This document shows, in pieces, positions 24,012-31,600 of a stretch of 32,942 bases of DNA (the first letter of the stretch is position 1; each line of letters opens with the position of its first letter). Below the pieces are notes generated by a model, which saw only the letters and a program-made list of their open reading frames with translations, made no database searches and was not told where the DNA came from. Source of the stretch: an uncultured bacterium. Lineage in GTDB: Bacteria > Desulfobacterota > Desulfobaccia > Desulfobaccales > 0-14-0-80-60-11. The stretch is from assembly GCA_937943575.1 (NCBI GenBank), contig CALEAV010000020.1, forward strand, positions 1 through 32,942. The letters run 5' to 3'. The position numbers and the translations under genes were made by a program.

Positions 24012-25791
24012 GGGCCTCTGCCTCCCTCTCTCCCAGATAGGCAGCCCGCACCGCCGGATGCTCCAGCACCTCCTCGGGCCGCCCCACCGCCAACAGCTCC
24101 CCCTGGTCCAGGGCCGCCAGCCGGTCCGAGACCCGGGCGGTCAGGGTGAGGAGATGGTCGTTGATCATCAGCGTCAGACCCTGCTGCCTCAGGGTGCGCA
24201 GGAGCCGGGCCGCCTGGACCACCTCCCGGGGGCCCAGGCCCGCAGCCATCTCATCCAAAAGCAGCACCCGGGGGCCGGTGGCCAGAGCCCGGGCCACCTC
24301 CAGGCGCTGCAGGTCGGCAAAGGGGAGCTCCCCGGCGGGGGTGGCCGCCTGGTCCGCCAGGCCCACCAGCTCCAGGAGCTCCCGGGCCCGGGGCGTGGCC
24401 GCCTCCAGGGAGGGCGCCCCCGGGGAGCCGAACATCAGCCCCATGGCCACGTTCTGAAGCACCGTCATCTCCGGAAAGGGCCGGGGAATCTGCGAGGTGC
24501 GGGCCAGGCCCTGGTGCACGATGCGGTGGGGGGGCCAGCCGGTGATGTCGGTGCCAAAGAGCAGGATGCGCCCGCTTGTGGGCCGGAGCACCCCGCTGAT
24601 GAGGTTAAAGAGGGTGGTCTTGCCGGAGCCGTTGGGGCCCAGCACCGCCAGAATCTCCCCGGAGTGCACCTGCAGGGAGACCTCCCGCAGCACCGGCCGC
24701 CGGCCGAAGCGCTTGCTCACCCTCACCATCTCCAGGCAGGGAAGGCCGGAAGGCCCCGCCGGGGGAGGGGAGGCGGCGGATTCCCCCTGGCCGTGCGGCC
24801 CCGGCGCCGACGCAGAGGGTCTCCGGGCCGGCTCCGGGTCTTTGCCCTCCCGGCGCTCCAGCCACGCCGCCACCCCCCGGGGAAAGAAGAGGATGGCCAG
24901 GATCACCATCACCCCGTAGACCACGGCATGGCCGGTGGGGAGCCAGGGCCGGAGCAGCAGCTGGTCCAGGGGGTAGAGGATCAGAGCCCCCACTGCCGGC
25001 CCCAGGAGATGATAGCGGCCGCCGAAGATGCTCAGGACCAGGGGCAGGGCGGAGAGGTGCAGGGTGAAGACCAACGCCGGCTCCAGGATGCCCAGGAGGT
25101 GGGCATAGACGGCCCCCAACCCCCCGGTGAGGGCGGCGCTCACAAGCAGGGCCAGGGAGCGGTGGCGCCACACCGGCACCCCCACCAGGCCGGCGGCGGT
25201 CTCGTTTTCCCGGAGGGCCCGCCAGGCCCAGCCCCAGCGGGAGGTCAGGGCCACGTGGTGCAAAAGGAGGCTTAGGGCCAGGAGCGCCAGGAGGAGAAAA
25301 TACTGGGCCCGGGTGTCGGTGCCCAAAGCCAGGCTCAGCGGCCCCAGCGTCAGGGTGGGCAGCGGCGGCAGTCCCACCAGGCCCTGGGAACCCCGGGTCA
25401 GGGAGTTCCAGTTGTCGATGATGACCCGGGGGACCTCCACCGCCGCCAGGGTGGCCAGGCCCAGATACACCCCCCGCAGCCGGGCAAACCCCAGACACCA
25501 CAGCCCGGCATAGCCGACGGCCGCCAGGGCCCCCAGAGGCACTGTCACCGCCGGAGACCACCCCAGATGGGAGGCCAGGAGGGCCGATCCGTAGGCCCCC
25601 AGGCCGAAGAAGGCGCTGTGTCCCAGGGAGATGGCGCCGGTGAGGGCATAAAAATTCCAGGCCACCGCCAGGGCGCCATAAAAGCAGGCCAGCCCCAGGA
25701 CCGTCTCCCCCACGGGCCAGCGCCCCAGGAGGGGCCAGCCGGCCAGCCCGGCCAGGAGAAGGGCTGCGGCGCTCCCAGGAGAGAGGCGCAC
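23992..25791 (-). CDS. livMG: LivM-LivG fusion: ABC permease joined to its ATPase
   Basis: This 599-aa protein joins two subunits that are often separate genes. Residues 1-310 are a LivM-type permease with about nine or ten helices (GHSAFFGLGAYGSALL at 57-72 is diagnostic). A Pro/Ser/Gly-rich linker (about 315-350) leads to a LivG-type ATPase (352-590). The ATPase has Walker A GPNGSGKT (385-392) and Walker B LLLDE (510-514, then MAAG where most have PAAG). Its signature reads LPFADLQ instead of LSYGQQ, so the usual Ser and Gly are missing. H546 can be the switch histidine. LivF has a normal signature, so the two ATP sites should be unequal. The GTG start has GGAGG seven bases upstream and lies two bases after the LivH stop. 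One frame covers both halves without a stop, so the fusion is real in this sequence. Confidence 0.92.
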   Translation of the reverse strand: MRLSPGSAAALLLAGLAGWPLLGRWPVGETVLGLACFYGALAVAWNFYALTGAISLGHSAFFGLGAYGSALLASHLGWSPAVTVPLGALAAVGYAGLWCLGFARLRGVYLGLATLAAVEVPRVIIDNWNSLTRGSQGLVGLPPLPTLTLGPLSLALGTDTRAQYFLLLALLALSLLLHHVALTSRWGWAWRALRENETAAGLVGVPVWRHRSLALLVSAALTGGLGAVYAHLLGILEPALVFTLHLSALPLVLSIFGGRYHLLGPAVGALILYPLDQLLLRPWLPTGHAVVYGVMVILAILFFPRGVAAWLERREGKDPEPARRPSASAPGPHGQGESAASPPPAGPSGLPCLEMVRVSKRFGRRPVLREVSLQVHSGEILAVLGPNGSGKTTLFNLISGVLRPTSGRILLFGTDITGWPPHRIVHQGLARTSQIPRPFPEMTVLQNVAMGLMFGSPGAPSLEAATPRARELLELVGLADQAATPAGELPFADLQRLEVARALATGPRVLLLDEMAAGLGPREVVQAARLLRTLRQQGLTLMINDHLLTLTARVSDRLAALDQGELLAVGRPEEVLEHPAVRAAYLGEREAEAHEPDGL

Positions 25792-25793
25792 CC

Positions 25794-26660
25794 CTAAGCC
25801 TCCGGGCGGGTTTTCAGGCCCTCGGGCCTGAGGATGAGGAGGAGCACCAGGAGCAGGGCGCTCACCAGCTCCCGCCAGTTGGCCCCCAGGGCCAGGGCCG
25901 CCCAGGATTCGGCCAGCCCCAGGACCCAGCCCCCCAAAAGCAGGGTGGGGATGCGGCCCACGCCGGCAAAGATGGTGAGGACCACGGCGATGAGGGTGGC
26001 CTCCAGACCGCCGGCAGGATAGAGATACAGGGTCTGGCCGTAGAGGGGTCCGGCCAGGCCGATGAGCAGGCCCCCCACGGCAAAGGCCGTCATGCGCATG
26101 CGGCCAAGGTTGATCCCCGCCAGGCGGGCGGCCTGCGGGTTCTGAATGGTGGCCCGGAGGGCCTTGCCCTCAAAGGTGCGGGTGAGCCACAGGTGCACCG
26201 TCCCGGTGGCCAGCAGGGACAGGGCCAGGAGGGTGATCTGGGCCTCGGTGAAGACCAGCCCCAGAGCCGGAAACGGCACCATGGCGGGGGCCGCCGGCTG
26301 GATGAGGCGGTAATCCGCCGAAAAGGTGTAAAGCAGGGCCTGTTCCACCACCAGGGCCACCCCGAAGGTCACCACCAGGCTGTTCATGGGGAAGGGCTCC
26401 CGCACCAGCCGGAGGAGCTGGGCCAGGGCCAGGGCAAAGACCGGCATCAGGGCCAGGGTGAGGGGCAGGGTCGCCAGAGGGTGCACCTCCAGCGCCCGCC
26501 AGAGGAAATACGCCAGGTAGCCGCTCAGGATGATGAGCTCCCCGTGGGCCAGATTGAAGGCGTGGGTGACCCCGAAGATCAGGGCAAACCCCAGGGCCAC
26601 CACGGCATAAAAGGACCCCAGGGAGAAGCCACTCACCAGCAGATGCATGCCCGCGGACAT
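25794..26660 (-). CDS. livH: Branched-chain amino-acid ABC transporter permease LivH
   Basis: This 288-aa inner-membrane permease pairs with the LivM half of the next protein. The N-terminal stretch GFSLGSFYAVVALGFALIFG and HAFNLAHGELIILSGY are diagnostic of LivH. About eight helices follow and the protein ends in a short basic tail (RPEGLKTRPEA). It is followed by the fusion gene after two bases. The start could be the ATG at 26660 or the in-frame ATG four codons later; neither has a strong ribosome binding site. A 342-nt repeat-bearing gap separates it from the binding-protein gene upstream. Confidence 0.93.
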   Translation of the reverse strand: MSAGMHLLVSGFSLGSFYAVVALGFALIFGVTHAFNLAHGELIILSGYLAYFLWRALEVHPLATLPLTLALMPVFALALAQLLRLVREPFPMNSLVVTFGVALVVEQALLYTFSADYRLIQPAAPAMVPFPALGLVFTEAQITLLALSLLATGTVHLWLTRTFEGKALRATIQNPQAARLAGINLGRMRMTAFAVGGLLIGLAGPLYGQTLYLYPAGGLEATLIAVVLTIFAGVGRIPTLLLGGWVLGLAESWAALALGANWRELVSALLLVLLLILRPEGLKTRPEA

Positions 26661-27002
26661 ACGAGAGTCTCAGCACCTGACAGGGGGAGGTGGACAGCAG
26701 CAGGACCCTGCCGGTCCGCCTGTGGGCTGCCGGGTCGCCGGCAATTTTTCACTCCCCGCAAGCGGGGGAAGCGGGCCCCCAGCCATGCCTCCCCGGCCTT
26801 CCACCCCTTCACCTTCCCGGGGGCGGGGGAGGGGAAGCATACCCAGCCAGACAATTAGCCTGATCATATTCACCCCCTTGCGGGCGGGGGAAGAAGGGCC
26901 TCCTCGAAGGTCCCTGTGGCCTCGTCACCTTCGCCTTCCCGAAGGCGGGGGAAGAAGGCCCGCAAAACAAAACCGGGCCCCCCCCTTGCTCCGCCGGGGG
27001 AG
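26661..27002. other. Repeat-bearing gap between livK-like gene and livH
   Basis: No gene was found in these 342 nt. The stretch at 26728-26749 can form a TGCCGG/CCGGCA hairpin followed by ATTTTT, but in plus-strand direction, opposite to both neighbours. The remainder is filled by the spaced GC-rich hairpin units described separately. The minus-strand operon must be transcribed through this region, or livH must have its own promoter; AT-rich bases 26850-26869 are the only visible candidate place. Confidence 0.55.
26748..26960. repeat. Four GC-rich hairpin units at about 60-nt spacing (REP-like)
   Basis: Four similar units start near 26748, 26809, 26869 and 26930. Each has the plan TTCA(C/G)C-C-rich arm, a short loop, then G-rich GGCGGGGGA(A/G)G. 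The first contains the perfect stem CCCCGC-AA-GCGGGG. Units 2 and 4 share TTCCCG..GGCGGGGGA, and units 3 and 4 share GGCGGGGGAAGAAGG. A degenerate fifth may lie at 26978-26995. The sequences between them differ from each other. Divergence among units and strong self-complementarity favour a repetitive extragenic palindrome cluster over a CRISPR array. The hairpins would form in the mRNA of the liv operon between the binding protein and the permease and may adjust relative expression. Confidence 0.5.
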
Positions 27003-28226
27003 TCATTTCGGCCCCGCCGGCAGGGGGACCATGACGGCGGCCTTCGCCCGCGCTGGCGGAAAGACCGGCACCAGGCGCCCTTGCTGGATCTGCACCACCA
27101 CGTGCTCATAATCCAGGGGGTCGCCGTGGGCGTCGAAGCGCACCCGGCCCAGGGGCAGGGTAAGGTCCAGGGCCCGCAGCTCTTCTGCCACCTGCGCCCC
27201 GGTGGGGGCGGGATGCCGGGCCAAAGCCCGCTCCAGGGCGGCAAGGAGGACCCGGGCCGAAGCGTAGCCATGCATGGCGGTGGTGGTGGGGGTCTGCTGG
27301 AAGCGCGCCTCAAAGGCCTGCACGAAAGCCTCGGAGTCCTTTTCGGTGCCCGGCCAGGTGATCCCGGGGTTCCAGGCGCAGGTGCCCAGCACCCCCTCGC
27401 TCAGGTGCCCCAGCTCCTCAATAAAACTGGGATAGGCGGCTCCCCAGGGCGCCAGCACGGCCTTCAGCGTGAGCCGCTGCTCCCTAAGCTGCCGGACCAG
27501 CAGCAGGTTGTCGGGATAAAAGCCCCCGGAGATGAGCACCTCGGCCCCGCTCAGCCGCACCTTGAGGAGGGCCATGGAGAAATCCGGGGCGCCGGGGCGG
27601 AACTTCTCCTTCACCGGGATGCGGACCCCCTGCGGGCCAAGGCGCGCCTCCACCCCCTCAGCGAATTCCTGGGATCCGGGGGTGGCCATGTAAAAGAGGG
27701 CCACCTGTCGGGGGCGAAGCACCTCCCCCACGAAGCGGCACACTGGGCCGAGGATGCCCTCCAGGGTGGAGACCCGGAAAAAATAGGGGTTATGGCGCTT
27801 CCGGGTGAGGGCCGTCTGCAGGCTGGCGGAGGCCACATAGGGAACCTGGTGCTTGGCCGCCATCTCGCTGATGGGCCCCACCAGGGTGTCCACATAGCCG
27901 CCCACCAGTCCCGCCACCCTTTCCCGGGTGATGAGGTCCTGGGCCTGGTTGAGGGCGATCTCCGGCCGGCTCTGGTCGTCCCGGGACAAGAGCTTCACCC
28001 GGCGCCCGTTGAGGCCGCCCCGAGCGTTGACCTCCGCCACCGCCAGCACGATGCCCTGGTGGATCTCGGTCCCGTGTTTGGCCAGGGCGCCGGTGAGGGG
28101 GTTGATCTCCCCCAGGGCGAGCTCCGGGGCCTCGGCACCGCCGGGAGAGCCGCCGGCCAGCACCAGCACCACTGCCAGGAACACCACCCAACCACCGTAT
28201 TGACCCCCTCGCCGCATGCCTCCCAT
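27003..28226 (-). CDS. livK: Periplasmic amino-acid-binding protein of the Liv importer (LivK-like)
   Basis: This 407-aa protein captures the substrate for the LivH/LivMG/LivF importer. It has a signal peptide (hydrophobic core about residues 13-24, cut near GGAEA at 33) with no lipobox cysteine, then the family 1 periplasmic-binding fold: LGEINPLTGALAKHGTEIHQG, NARGGLNGRRVKLL and DDQSRPEIALNQAQDLI. The binding motif YVASASLQTAL and FFRVSTLEG follow. Sequence alone does not fix the ligand; the family binds branched-chain or aromatic amino acids, amides and urea. Start is ATG at 28226; an ATG three codons on is possible and neither has a clear ribosome binding site. It is the first gene of the minus-strand operon, with an AT-rich promoter area at 28250-28285 upstream. 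Confidence 0.88.
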   Translation of the reverse strand: MGGMRRGGQYGGWVVFLAVVLVLAGGSPGGAEAPELALGEINPLTGALAKHGTEIHQGIVLAVAEVNARGGLNGRRVKLLSRDDQSRPEIALNQAQDLITRERVAGLVGGYVDTLVGPISEMAAKHQVPYVASASLQTALTRKRHNPYFFRVSTLEGILGPVCRFVGEVLRPRQVALFYMATPGSQEFAEGVEARLGPQGVRIPVKEKFRPGAPDFSMALLKVRLSGAEVLISGGFYPDNLLLVRQLREQRLTLKAVLAPWGAAYPSFIEELGHLSEGVLGTCAWNPGITWPGTEKDSEAFVQAFEARFQQTPTTTAMHGYASARVLLAALERALARHPAPTGAQVAEELRALDLTLPLGRVRFDAHGDPLDYEHVVVQIQQGRLVPVFPPARAKAAVMVPLPAGPK

Positions 28227-28383
28227 CCCGGACCGGAGTTTGAGAAATCCTGCACAATTTTTTTACCCTTTTTTCAAGGCCGGCGCCAGGAATTTCTGGG
28301 AAGCTTCTCACCAATGTTCTTAAAGGGGGAGGCAGGAAGCGATGGTGCCTCGCTGCGACTTTCCCGGAGAGCCCGGGAGGCCT

Positions 28384-28412
28384 TTCCTTAGGGCCGGGCA
28401 CCCTGATACAAT
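28384..28412 (+). promoter_or_regulatory. Candidate promoter for the MDR dehydrogenase gene
   Basis: TACAAT at 28407-28412 is a good -10 box; the sequence 17 nt upstream is TTCCTT (28384-28389), a poor -35. The same GATACAAT string occurs in the aroF promoter. The start codon at 28454 follows with a leader of about 35 nt. The other half of this 227-nt divergent gap serves the livK-like gene. Confidence 0.35.
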
Positions 28413-28453
28413 CACCCCGGGGCCTCCGCCCCCCAGGGGGATCCGGCAGGGGG

Positions 28454-29488
28454 ATGACCTCACGGGCCATATATTTTTTGGAACCGTATCGGGTGGGCTT
28501 GGTGGAGGAGGAGCCGGCGCCGCCGGGTCCCGGCCAGGTGTGCGTGGAGACGCTCCTCTCCGCCATCAGCCCCGGCACCGAGCTCCTCATTTACCGGGGG
28601 CGGGCGCCCCGACACCTGGCGGCGGATGTCTCCCTGCCCGCCCTGGCCGGGGCCACCCTGGACTTCCCCCTGAAATACGGCTATGCCGCGGTGGGGCGGG
28701 TGGCGGCCCTGGGGCCGGGGGTGGAGCGCGGCTGGGAGGGCCGGCTGGTCTTCGCCTTTCAGCCCCACGCCGAGCGCTTTGTGGCCGAGACCGCCTCCCT
28801 GCACCCCCTGCCGCCGGGGGTGGCTCCCGAGGAGGCGGTCTTTCTGCCCAACCTGGAGACCGCCCTCACCCTGGCCCTGGACGGCCGGCCCCTGGTGGGC
28901 GAGCGGGTCGTGGTCTTCGGCCAGGGAATTGTTGGACTGCTCCTCACCGCGGTGCTGGCCCGGTTCCCCCTGGAGCTCCTGGTGACAGTGGAACCCTGCG
29001 CCAACCGCCGGCTGGCCTCGGAGACCGCCGGGGCCCACGTCAGCCTGGACCCCAGGGCCCCGGAGTTCCCGGAGCGCCTGGAGACCCTCCTGTCCCGGGA
29101 GCGGCCCTGCCCCGGCGCCGATCTGGCCTTTGAGGTCTCCGGCAGACCCGAAGCCCTGGATCTGGCCCTCCGATTCCTGGGCTTCCATGGCCGGGTGGTC
29201 ATCGGCTCCTGGTATGGGGAGCAGGTGGCGCCGCTGCATCTGGGAGGGGAATTTCATCGCCGGCGGCAGCGGCTTACCAGCAGCCAGGTGAGCACCATCG
29301 CCCCGGAGCTGAGCGGCCGTTGGAGCAAACCCCGGCTCCTGGCCCTGGCCTGGCGGCTGCTCCCGGAGCTGGGGGTGGGGCGCTTCATCACCCACCGCCT
29401 GCCGCTGTCCCAGGCCCCGGAGGCCTACCGGCTGCTGGATGAGCACCCGGAGATGGCCATCCAGGTGGTGTTCACCTACGGCGGCTAG
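28454..29488 (+). CDS. Zinc-less medium-chain dehydrogenase (BchC-like MDR)
   Basis: This 344-aa oxidoreductase has a GroES-like N-terminal part and a Rossmann half (VVVFGQGIVGLLLTAVL, about 152-168). Zinc alcohol dehydrogenases have a catalytic cysteine where this protein reads SAISPGTE; this Ser motif resembles the SxISxGTE of bacteriochlorophyllide dehydrogenase BchC, as I remember it. The four structural zinc cysteines are also absent. So it is probably a NAD(P)-dependent, zinc-independent MDR enzyme. No photosynthesis gene is nearby, so the BchC link is about fold and motif, not function. It has a GGCAGGGGG purine run directly before the ATG. The next gene, a prepilin peptidase, starts 126 nt later on the same strand; no functional link is evident. 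Confidence 0.75.
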   Translation: MTSRAIYFLEPYRVGLVEEEPAPPGPGQVCVETLLSAISPGTELLIYRGRAPRHLAADVSLPALAGATLDFPLKYGYAAVGRVAALGPGVERGWEGRLVFAFQPHAERFVAETASLHPLPPGVAPEEAVFLPNLETALTLALDGRPLVGERVVVFGQGIVGLLLTAVLARFPLELLVTVEPCANRRLASETAGAHVSLDPRAPEFPERLETLLSRERPCPGADLAFEVSGRPEALDLALRFLGFHGRVVIGSWYGEQVAPLHLGGEFHRRRQRLTSSQVSTIAPELSGRWSKPRLLALAWRLLPELGVGRFITHRLPLSQAPEAYRLLDEHPEMAIQVVFTYGG

Positions 29489-29614
29489 GGCCCTCCCAGC
29501 GGGTTCAAGTTTTTCCTGCCCCAGCCGATAGGCCGGAGGGGGTCCTTGAGCTGGTGGGCGGGGTGCCCGGGCCCCAAACGGGGGAAAGGGCTCCCTCAAC
29601 CTCCCTGGGGGCGG

Positions 29615-30193
29615 ATGAGCATGGAATATTTCACGGCTGCGCTGGCCTGGCTTCAAAATACCGGCCGCTTCCTCTTGCCCACGGCCATCGCCCTGTGGAT
29701 GGCAGTGGGAGATCTGCGCACCCGGCGCATCCCCAACTACCTCACCCTGGGCACCGCCGCCGCCGGCTTGGCGGTGCGGCTGCTCACCGATGGCCTTGCG
29801 GGCCTGGGGGACGGCTTTTTGGGCCTGCTGGTGGGCTTTGCCCTGCTTTTCGGGTTTTACCTGGCAGGGGGCATGGGGGCCGGGGACGTCAAGGCCCTGG
29901 CCGCCCTGGGCGCCTGGCTGGGCCTCCGGCTTACCCTGTTCCTCTTTTTGTACATGGCCCTGGCCGGCGGTCTCCTCACCCTCATTTACCTCTGCTGGCA
30001 GGGTCTGTTGATTGTCAAACTGAAGCGCCTGGGGAGCTGGATCCTGAGCTGGGTGCTGTTGCGGCCCCACGGCGGCGGCGCCGGGGCTGCGCCGGGCACC
30101 GGGGCGGAAGCCAGGAAAGGGGAGGGCGTGCCCTACGGCGTGGCCCTGGCCCTGGGGATGGCCTTCCTGTGCTGGCAGGTTCTCAGCCGTTAG
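29615..30193 (+). CDS. Prepilin peptidase, A24 family (CpaA/TadV type)
   Basis: This 192-aa membrane protease would cut leader peptides of type IV prepilins. The two catalytic aspartates are D33 in GDLRTRRIPN and D91 in GAGDVK, as in the family. There are about six hydrophobic segments. The N-terminal methyltransferase domain of PilD is absent, which fits the short CpaA/TadV form. A Gly/Ala-rich insert (about residues 150-170) precedes the last helix. The ATG at 29615 was chosen over an upstream in-frame start at 29546 because the extra 23 residues are Pro/Gly-rich and not family-like; the ATG at 29621 is also possible. No pilin or pilus-assembly gene is in the window, so its partners lie elsewhere. 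Confidence 0.85.
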   Translation: MSMEYFTAALAWLQNTGRFLLPTAIALWMAVGDLRTRRIPNYLTLGTAAAGLAVRLLTDGLAGLGDGFLGLLVGFALLFGFYLAGGMGAGDVKALAALGAWLGLRLTLFLFLYMALAGGLLTLIYLCWQGLLIVKLKRLGSWILSWVLLRPHGGGAGAAPGTGAEARKGEGVPYGVALALGMAFLCWQVLSR

Positions 30194-30464
30194 GCCCCCT
30201 CTCCCCGATAGCCAGGCCGCATCGACTCGGGCGCTGGCTTGCCCGCCCGGGCGGTTGCGGCCGCCGCAGACCGTGCCTCCCCGGAAGCCCGGGGCGGCCA
30301 CAGGGCCTTGCCCACCGCCGCCAGCCGGTGCGGCCGCGCGCCGCCCCCTGTTCTGGCCTCACCTCCTCTGACTCCTGGGGGGTCAATTAACCCCGAGTTG
30401 GGAGCGCAAACCGCCGGGCCCCTCCCCTTGGCCCTCTTAAGATTTTCCTCCTGATTTTAGCCCC

Positions 30465-30493
30465 TTGCCGCTTCCTGGGAGGCGGGATACAAT
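30465..30493 (+). promoter_or_regulatory. aroF-aroB promoter with dyad around the -10 box
   Basis: TTGCCG (30465-30470) and TACAAT (30488-30493) are 17 nt apart, a good sigma-70 match and the best promoter in the window. GGCGG at 30481-30485 and CCGCC at 30495-30499 form an inverted repeat that flanks the -10 box, so a repressor could sit here. The leader to the aroF start at 30590 is about 90 nt. Confidence 0.6.
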
Positions 30494-30557
30494 ACCGCCA
30501 GGGAAAGCAGGCCGGCGGGAGTGCGGCCGCTTTCCCTCGCCAAGCCACAAAAGCCGC

Positions 30558-30572
30558 GCCTGGCTTCCAGGC
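30558..30572 (+). promoter_or_regulatory. Leader hairpin just before the aroF ribosome binding site
   Basis: GCCTGG-CTT-CCAGGC is a perfect 6-bp stem with a 3-nt loop. It ends two bases before the GGAAAGG ribosome binding site (30574-30580). It could affect translation of aroF, but there is no T-tract and no second competing stem was found. Confidence 0.3.
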
Positions 30573-30589
30573 CGGAAAGGACCACCGGT

Positions 30590-31600
30590 ATGCTCATCGT
30601 CATGGACAAGGATGCCAGCCCGGACCAGATCCAGGCAGTGGTGGCCAAAATCGAGGGCTTGGGGTATGTGGCCCAGCCCATCCCCGGGGGCGAGCGGGTG
30701 GCCATCGGCATCCTGCGCAATCCCGGCCCGGTGGACCCCGCCCTCTTCCTGGACATGCCCGGGGTCACCCAGGCCATCCCGGTCTCCAAGCCCTACAAGC
30801 TGGTGAGCCGGGAGATGAAGCGGGCCGACACCCTCATCACCTTCCCCAACGGCCTCACCCTCGGCCGGGGCCACTTCGTGCTCATCGCCGGACCCTGCGC
30901 CATTGAAAGCGAGGAGCAGGCCCTGACCATCGCCCGGCTGGTGAAGGCGGCGGGGGCCCAGTTCTTCCGGGGCGGGGCCTACAAGCCCCGGACCTCCCCC
31001 TACAGCTATCAGGGCCTGGGCGAGCCGGGCCTGAAAATCCTGGCCAGGGTGCGCCAGGAGACGGGCCTGCTCATCGTCACCGAAGCGGTGGACACCGACT
31101 CCCTGAAGCTGGTGGCCGAGTATGCCGATGTGGTGCAGATCGGCGCCCGCAACATGCAGAACTTCTCCCTGCTGCGCCAGGCGGGGAGGGTGGGGAAGCC
31201 GGTGCTCTTGAAGCGGGGCCTCTACGCCACCCTGGAGGAGTGGCTCATGGCCGCGGAGTATCTCATGGCCGAGGGCAACTCCCAGGTCATCCTCTGCGAA
31301 CGGGGCATCCGGGGCATCGGCGAGCACGCCCGCAACCTCCTGGACCTGGCCACCATCCCGGCGGTGCGCCGGGAGTCCCATCTCCCCATCCTGGTGGACC
31401 CCAGCCACGCCGCCGGGCGCCGGGACCTGGTGGCGCCCCTGGCCCGGGCGGCGGTGGCGGCGGGCTGCGACGGCCTCATGGTGGAGGTGCACCACGACCC
31501 GGAGAAGGCCCTGTCCGACGGCGCCCAGTCCCTCTATCCGGAGCAGTTCGCCGCCCTCACCCGGGACCTGGCCAGCCTCAAGCCCGGGGGCTGGGCGTGA
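30590..31600 (+). CDS. aroF: 3-deoxy-7-phosphoheptulonate (DAHP) synthase
   Basis: This 336-aa enzyme joins phosphoenolpyruvate and erythrose 4-phosphate, the first step to aromatic amino acids. Residues 1-65 form the ferredoxin-like N-terminal domain (MLIVMDKDASPDQIQAVV) that in the Thermotoga-type enzyme mediates feedback inhibition. The catalytic barrel shows IAGPCAIES (C103 is the metal ligand), FRGGAYKPRTSPYS, QIGARNMQNF, LLKRG, DPSHAAG and MVEVHHDP. All metal and substrate motifs are intact. The start at 30590 has GGAAAGG upstream; an upstream GTG in frame (30521) would add 23 unrelated residues. Its stop overlaps the aroB start (GTGA), so the two first shikimate-pathway enzymes are co-translated. 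Confidence 0.95.
   Translation: MLIVMDKDASPDQIQAVVAKIEGLGYVAQPIPGGERVAIGILRNPGPVDPALFLDMPGVTQAIPVSKPYKLVSREMKRADTLITFPNGLTLGRGHFVLIAGPCAIESEEQALTIARLVKAAGAQFFRGGAYKPRTSPYSYQGLGEPGLKILARVRQETGLLIVTEAVDTDSLKLVAEYADVVQIGARNMQNFSLLRQAGRVGKPVLLKRGLYATLEEWLMAAEYLMAEGNSQVILCERGIRGIGEHARNLLDLATIPAVRRESHLPILVDPSHAAGRRDLVAPLARAAVAAGCDGLMVEVHHDPEKALSDGAQSLYPEQFAALTRDLASLKPGGWA

Larger units (their letters stand above)
30194..30589. other. Intergenic region upstream of aroF
   Basis: No protein-coding gene was found in these 396 nt. The left half is very GC-rich. GGGGT-CAATTA-ACCCC at 30379-30394 can form a 5-bp hairpin that may mark the end of the prepilin peptidase transcript. The right half holds the aroF promoter and a leader hairpin listed separately. 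A search for a short peptide rich in Phe, Tyr or Trp codons, as in attenuators, gave nothing. Confidence 0.5.

Noticed and set aside
26728-26749. Intrinsic terminator (TGCCGG hairpin then TTTTT)
   Set aside because: It is oriented for the plus strand while both flanking genes are on the minus strand; it is noted only as a possible block to antisense transcription.
26748-26995. Possible CRISPR array with about 28-nt repeats and about 32-nt spacers
   Set aside because: The period fits, but the units differ at many positions, are GC hairpins within themselves, number only four or five, and no cas gene is in the window.
30194-30589. Aromatic amino-acid attenuator leader peptide before aroF
   Set aside because: No short frame with clustered Phe, Tyr or Trp codons and no terminator/antiterminator pair was found.
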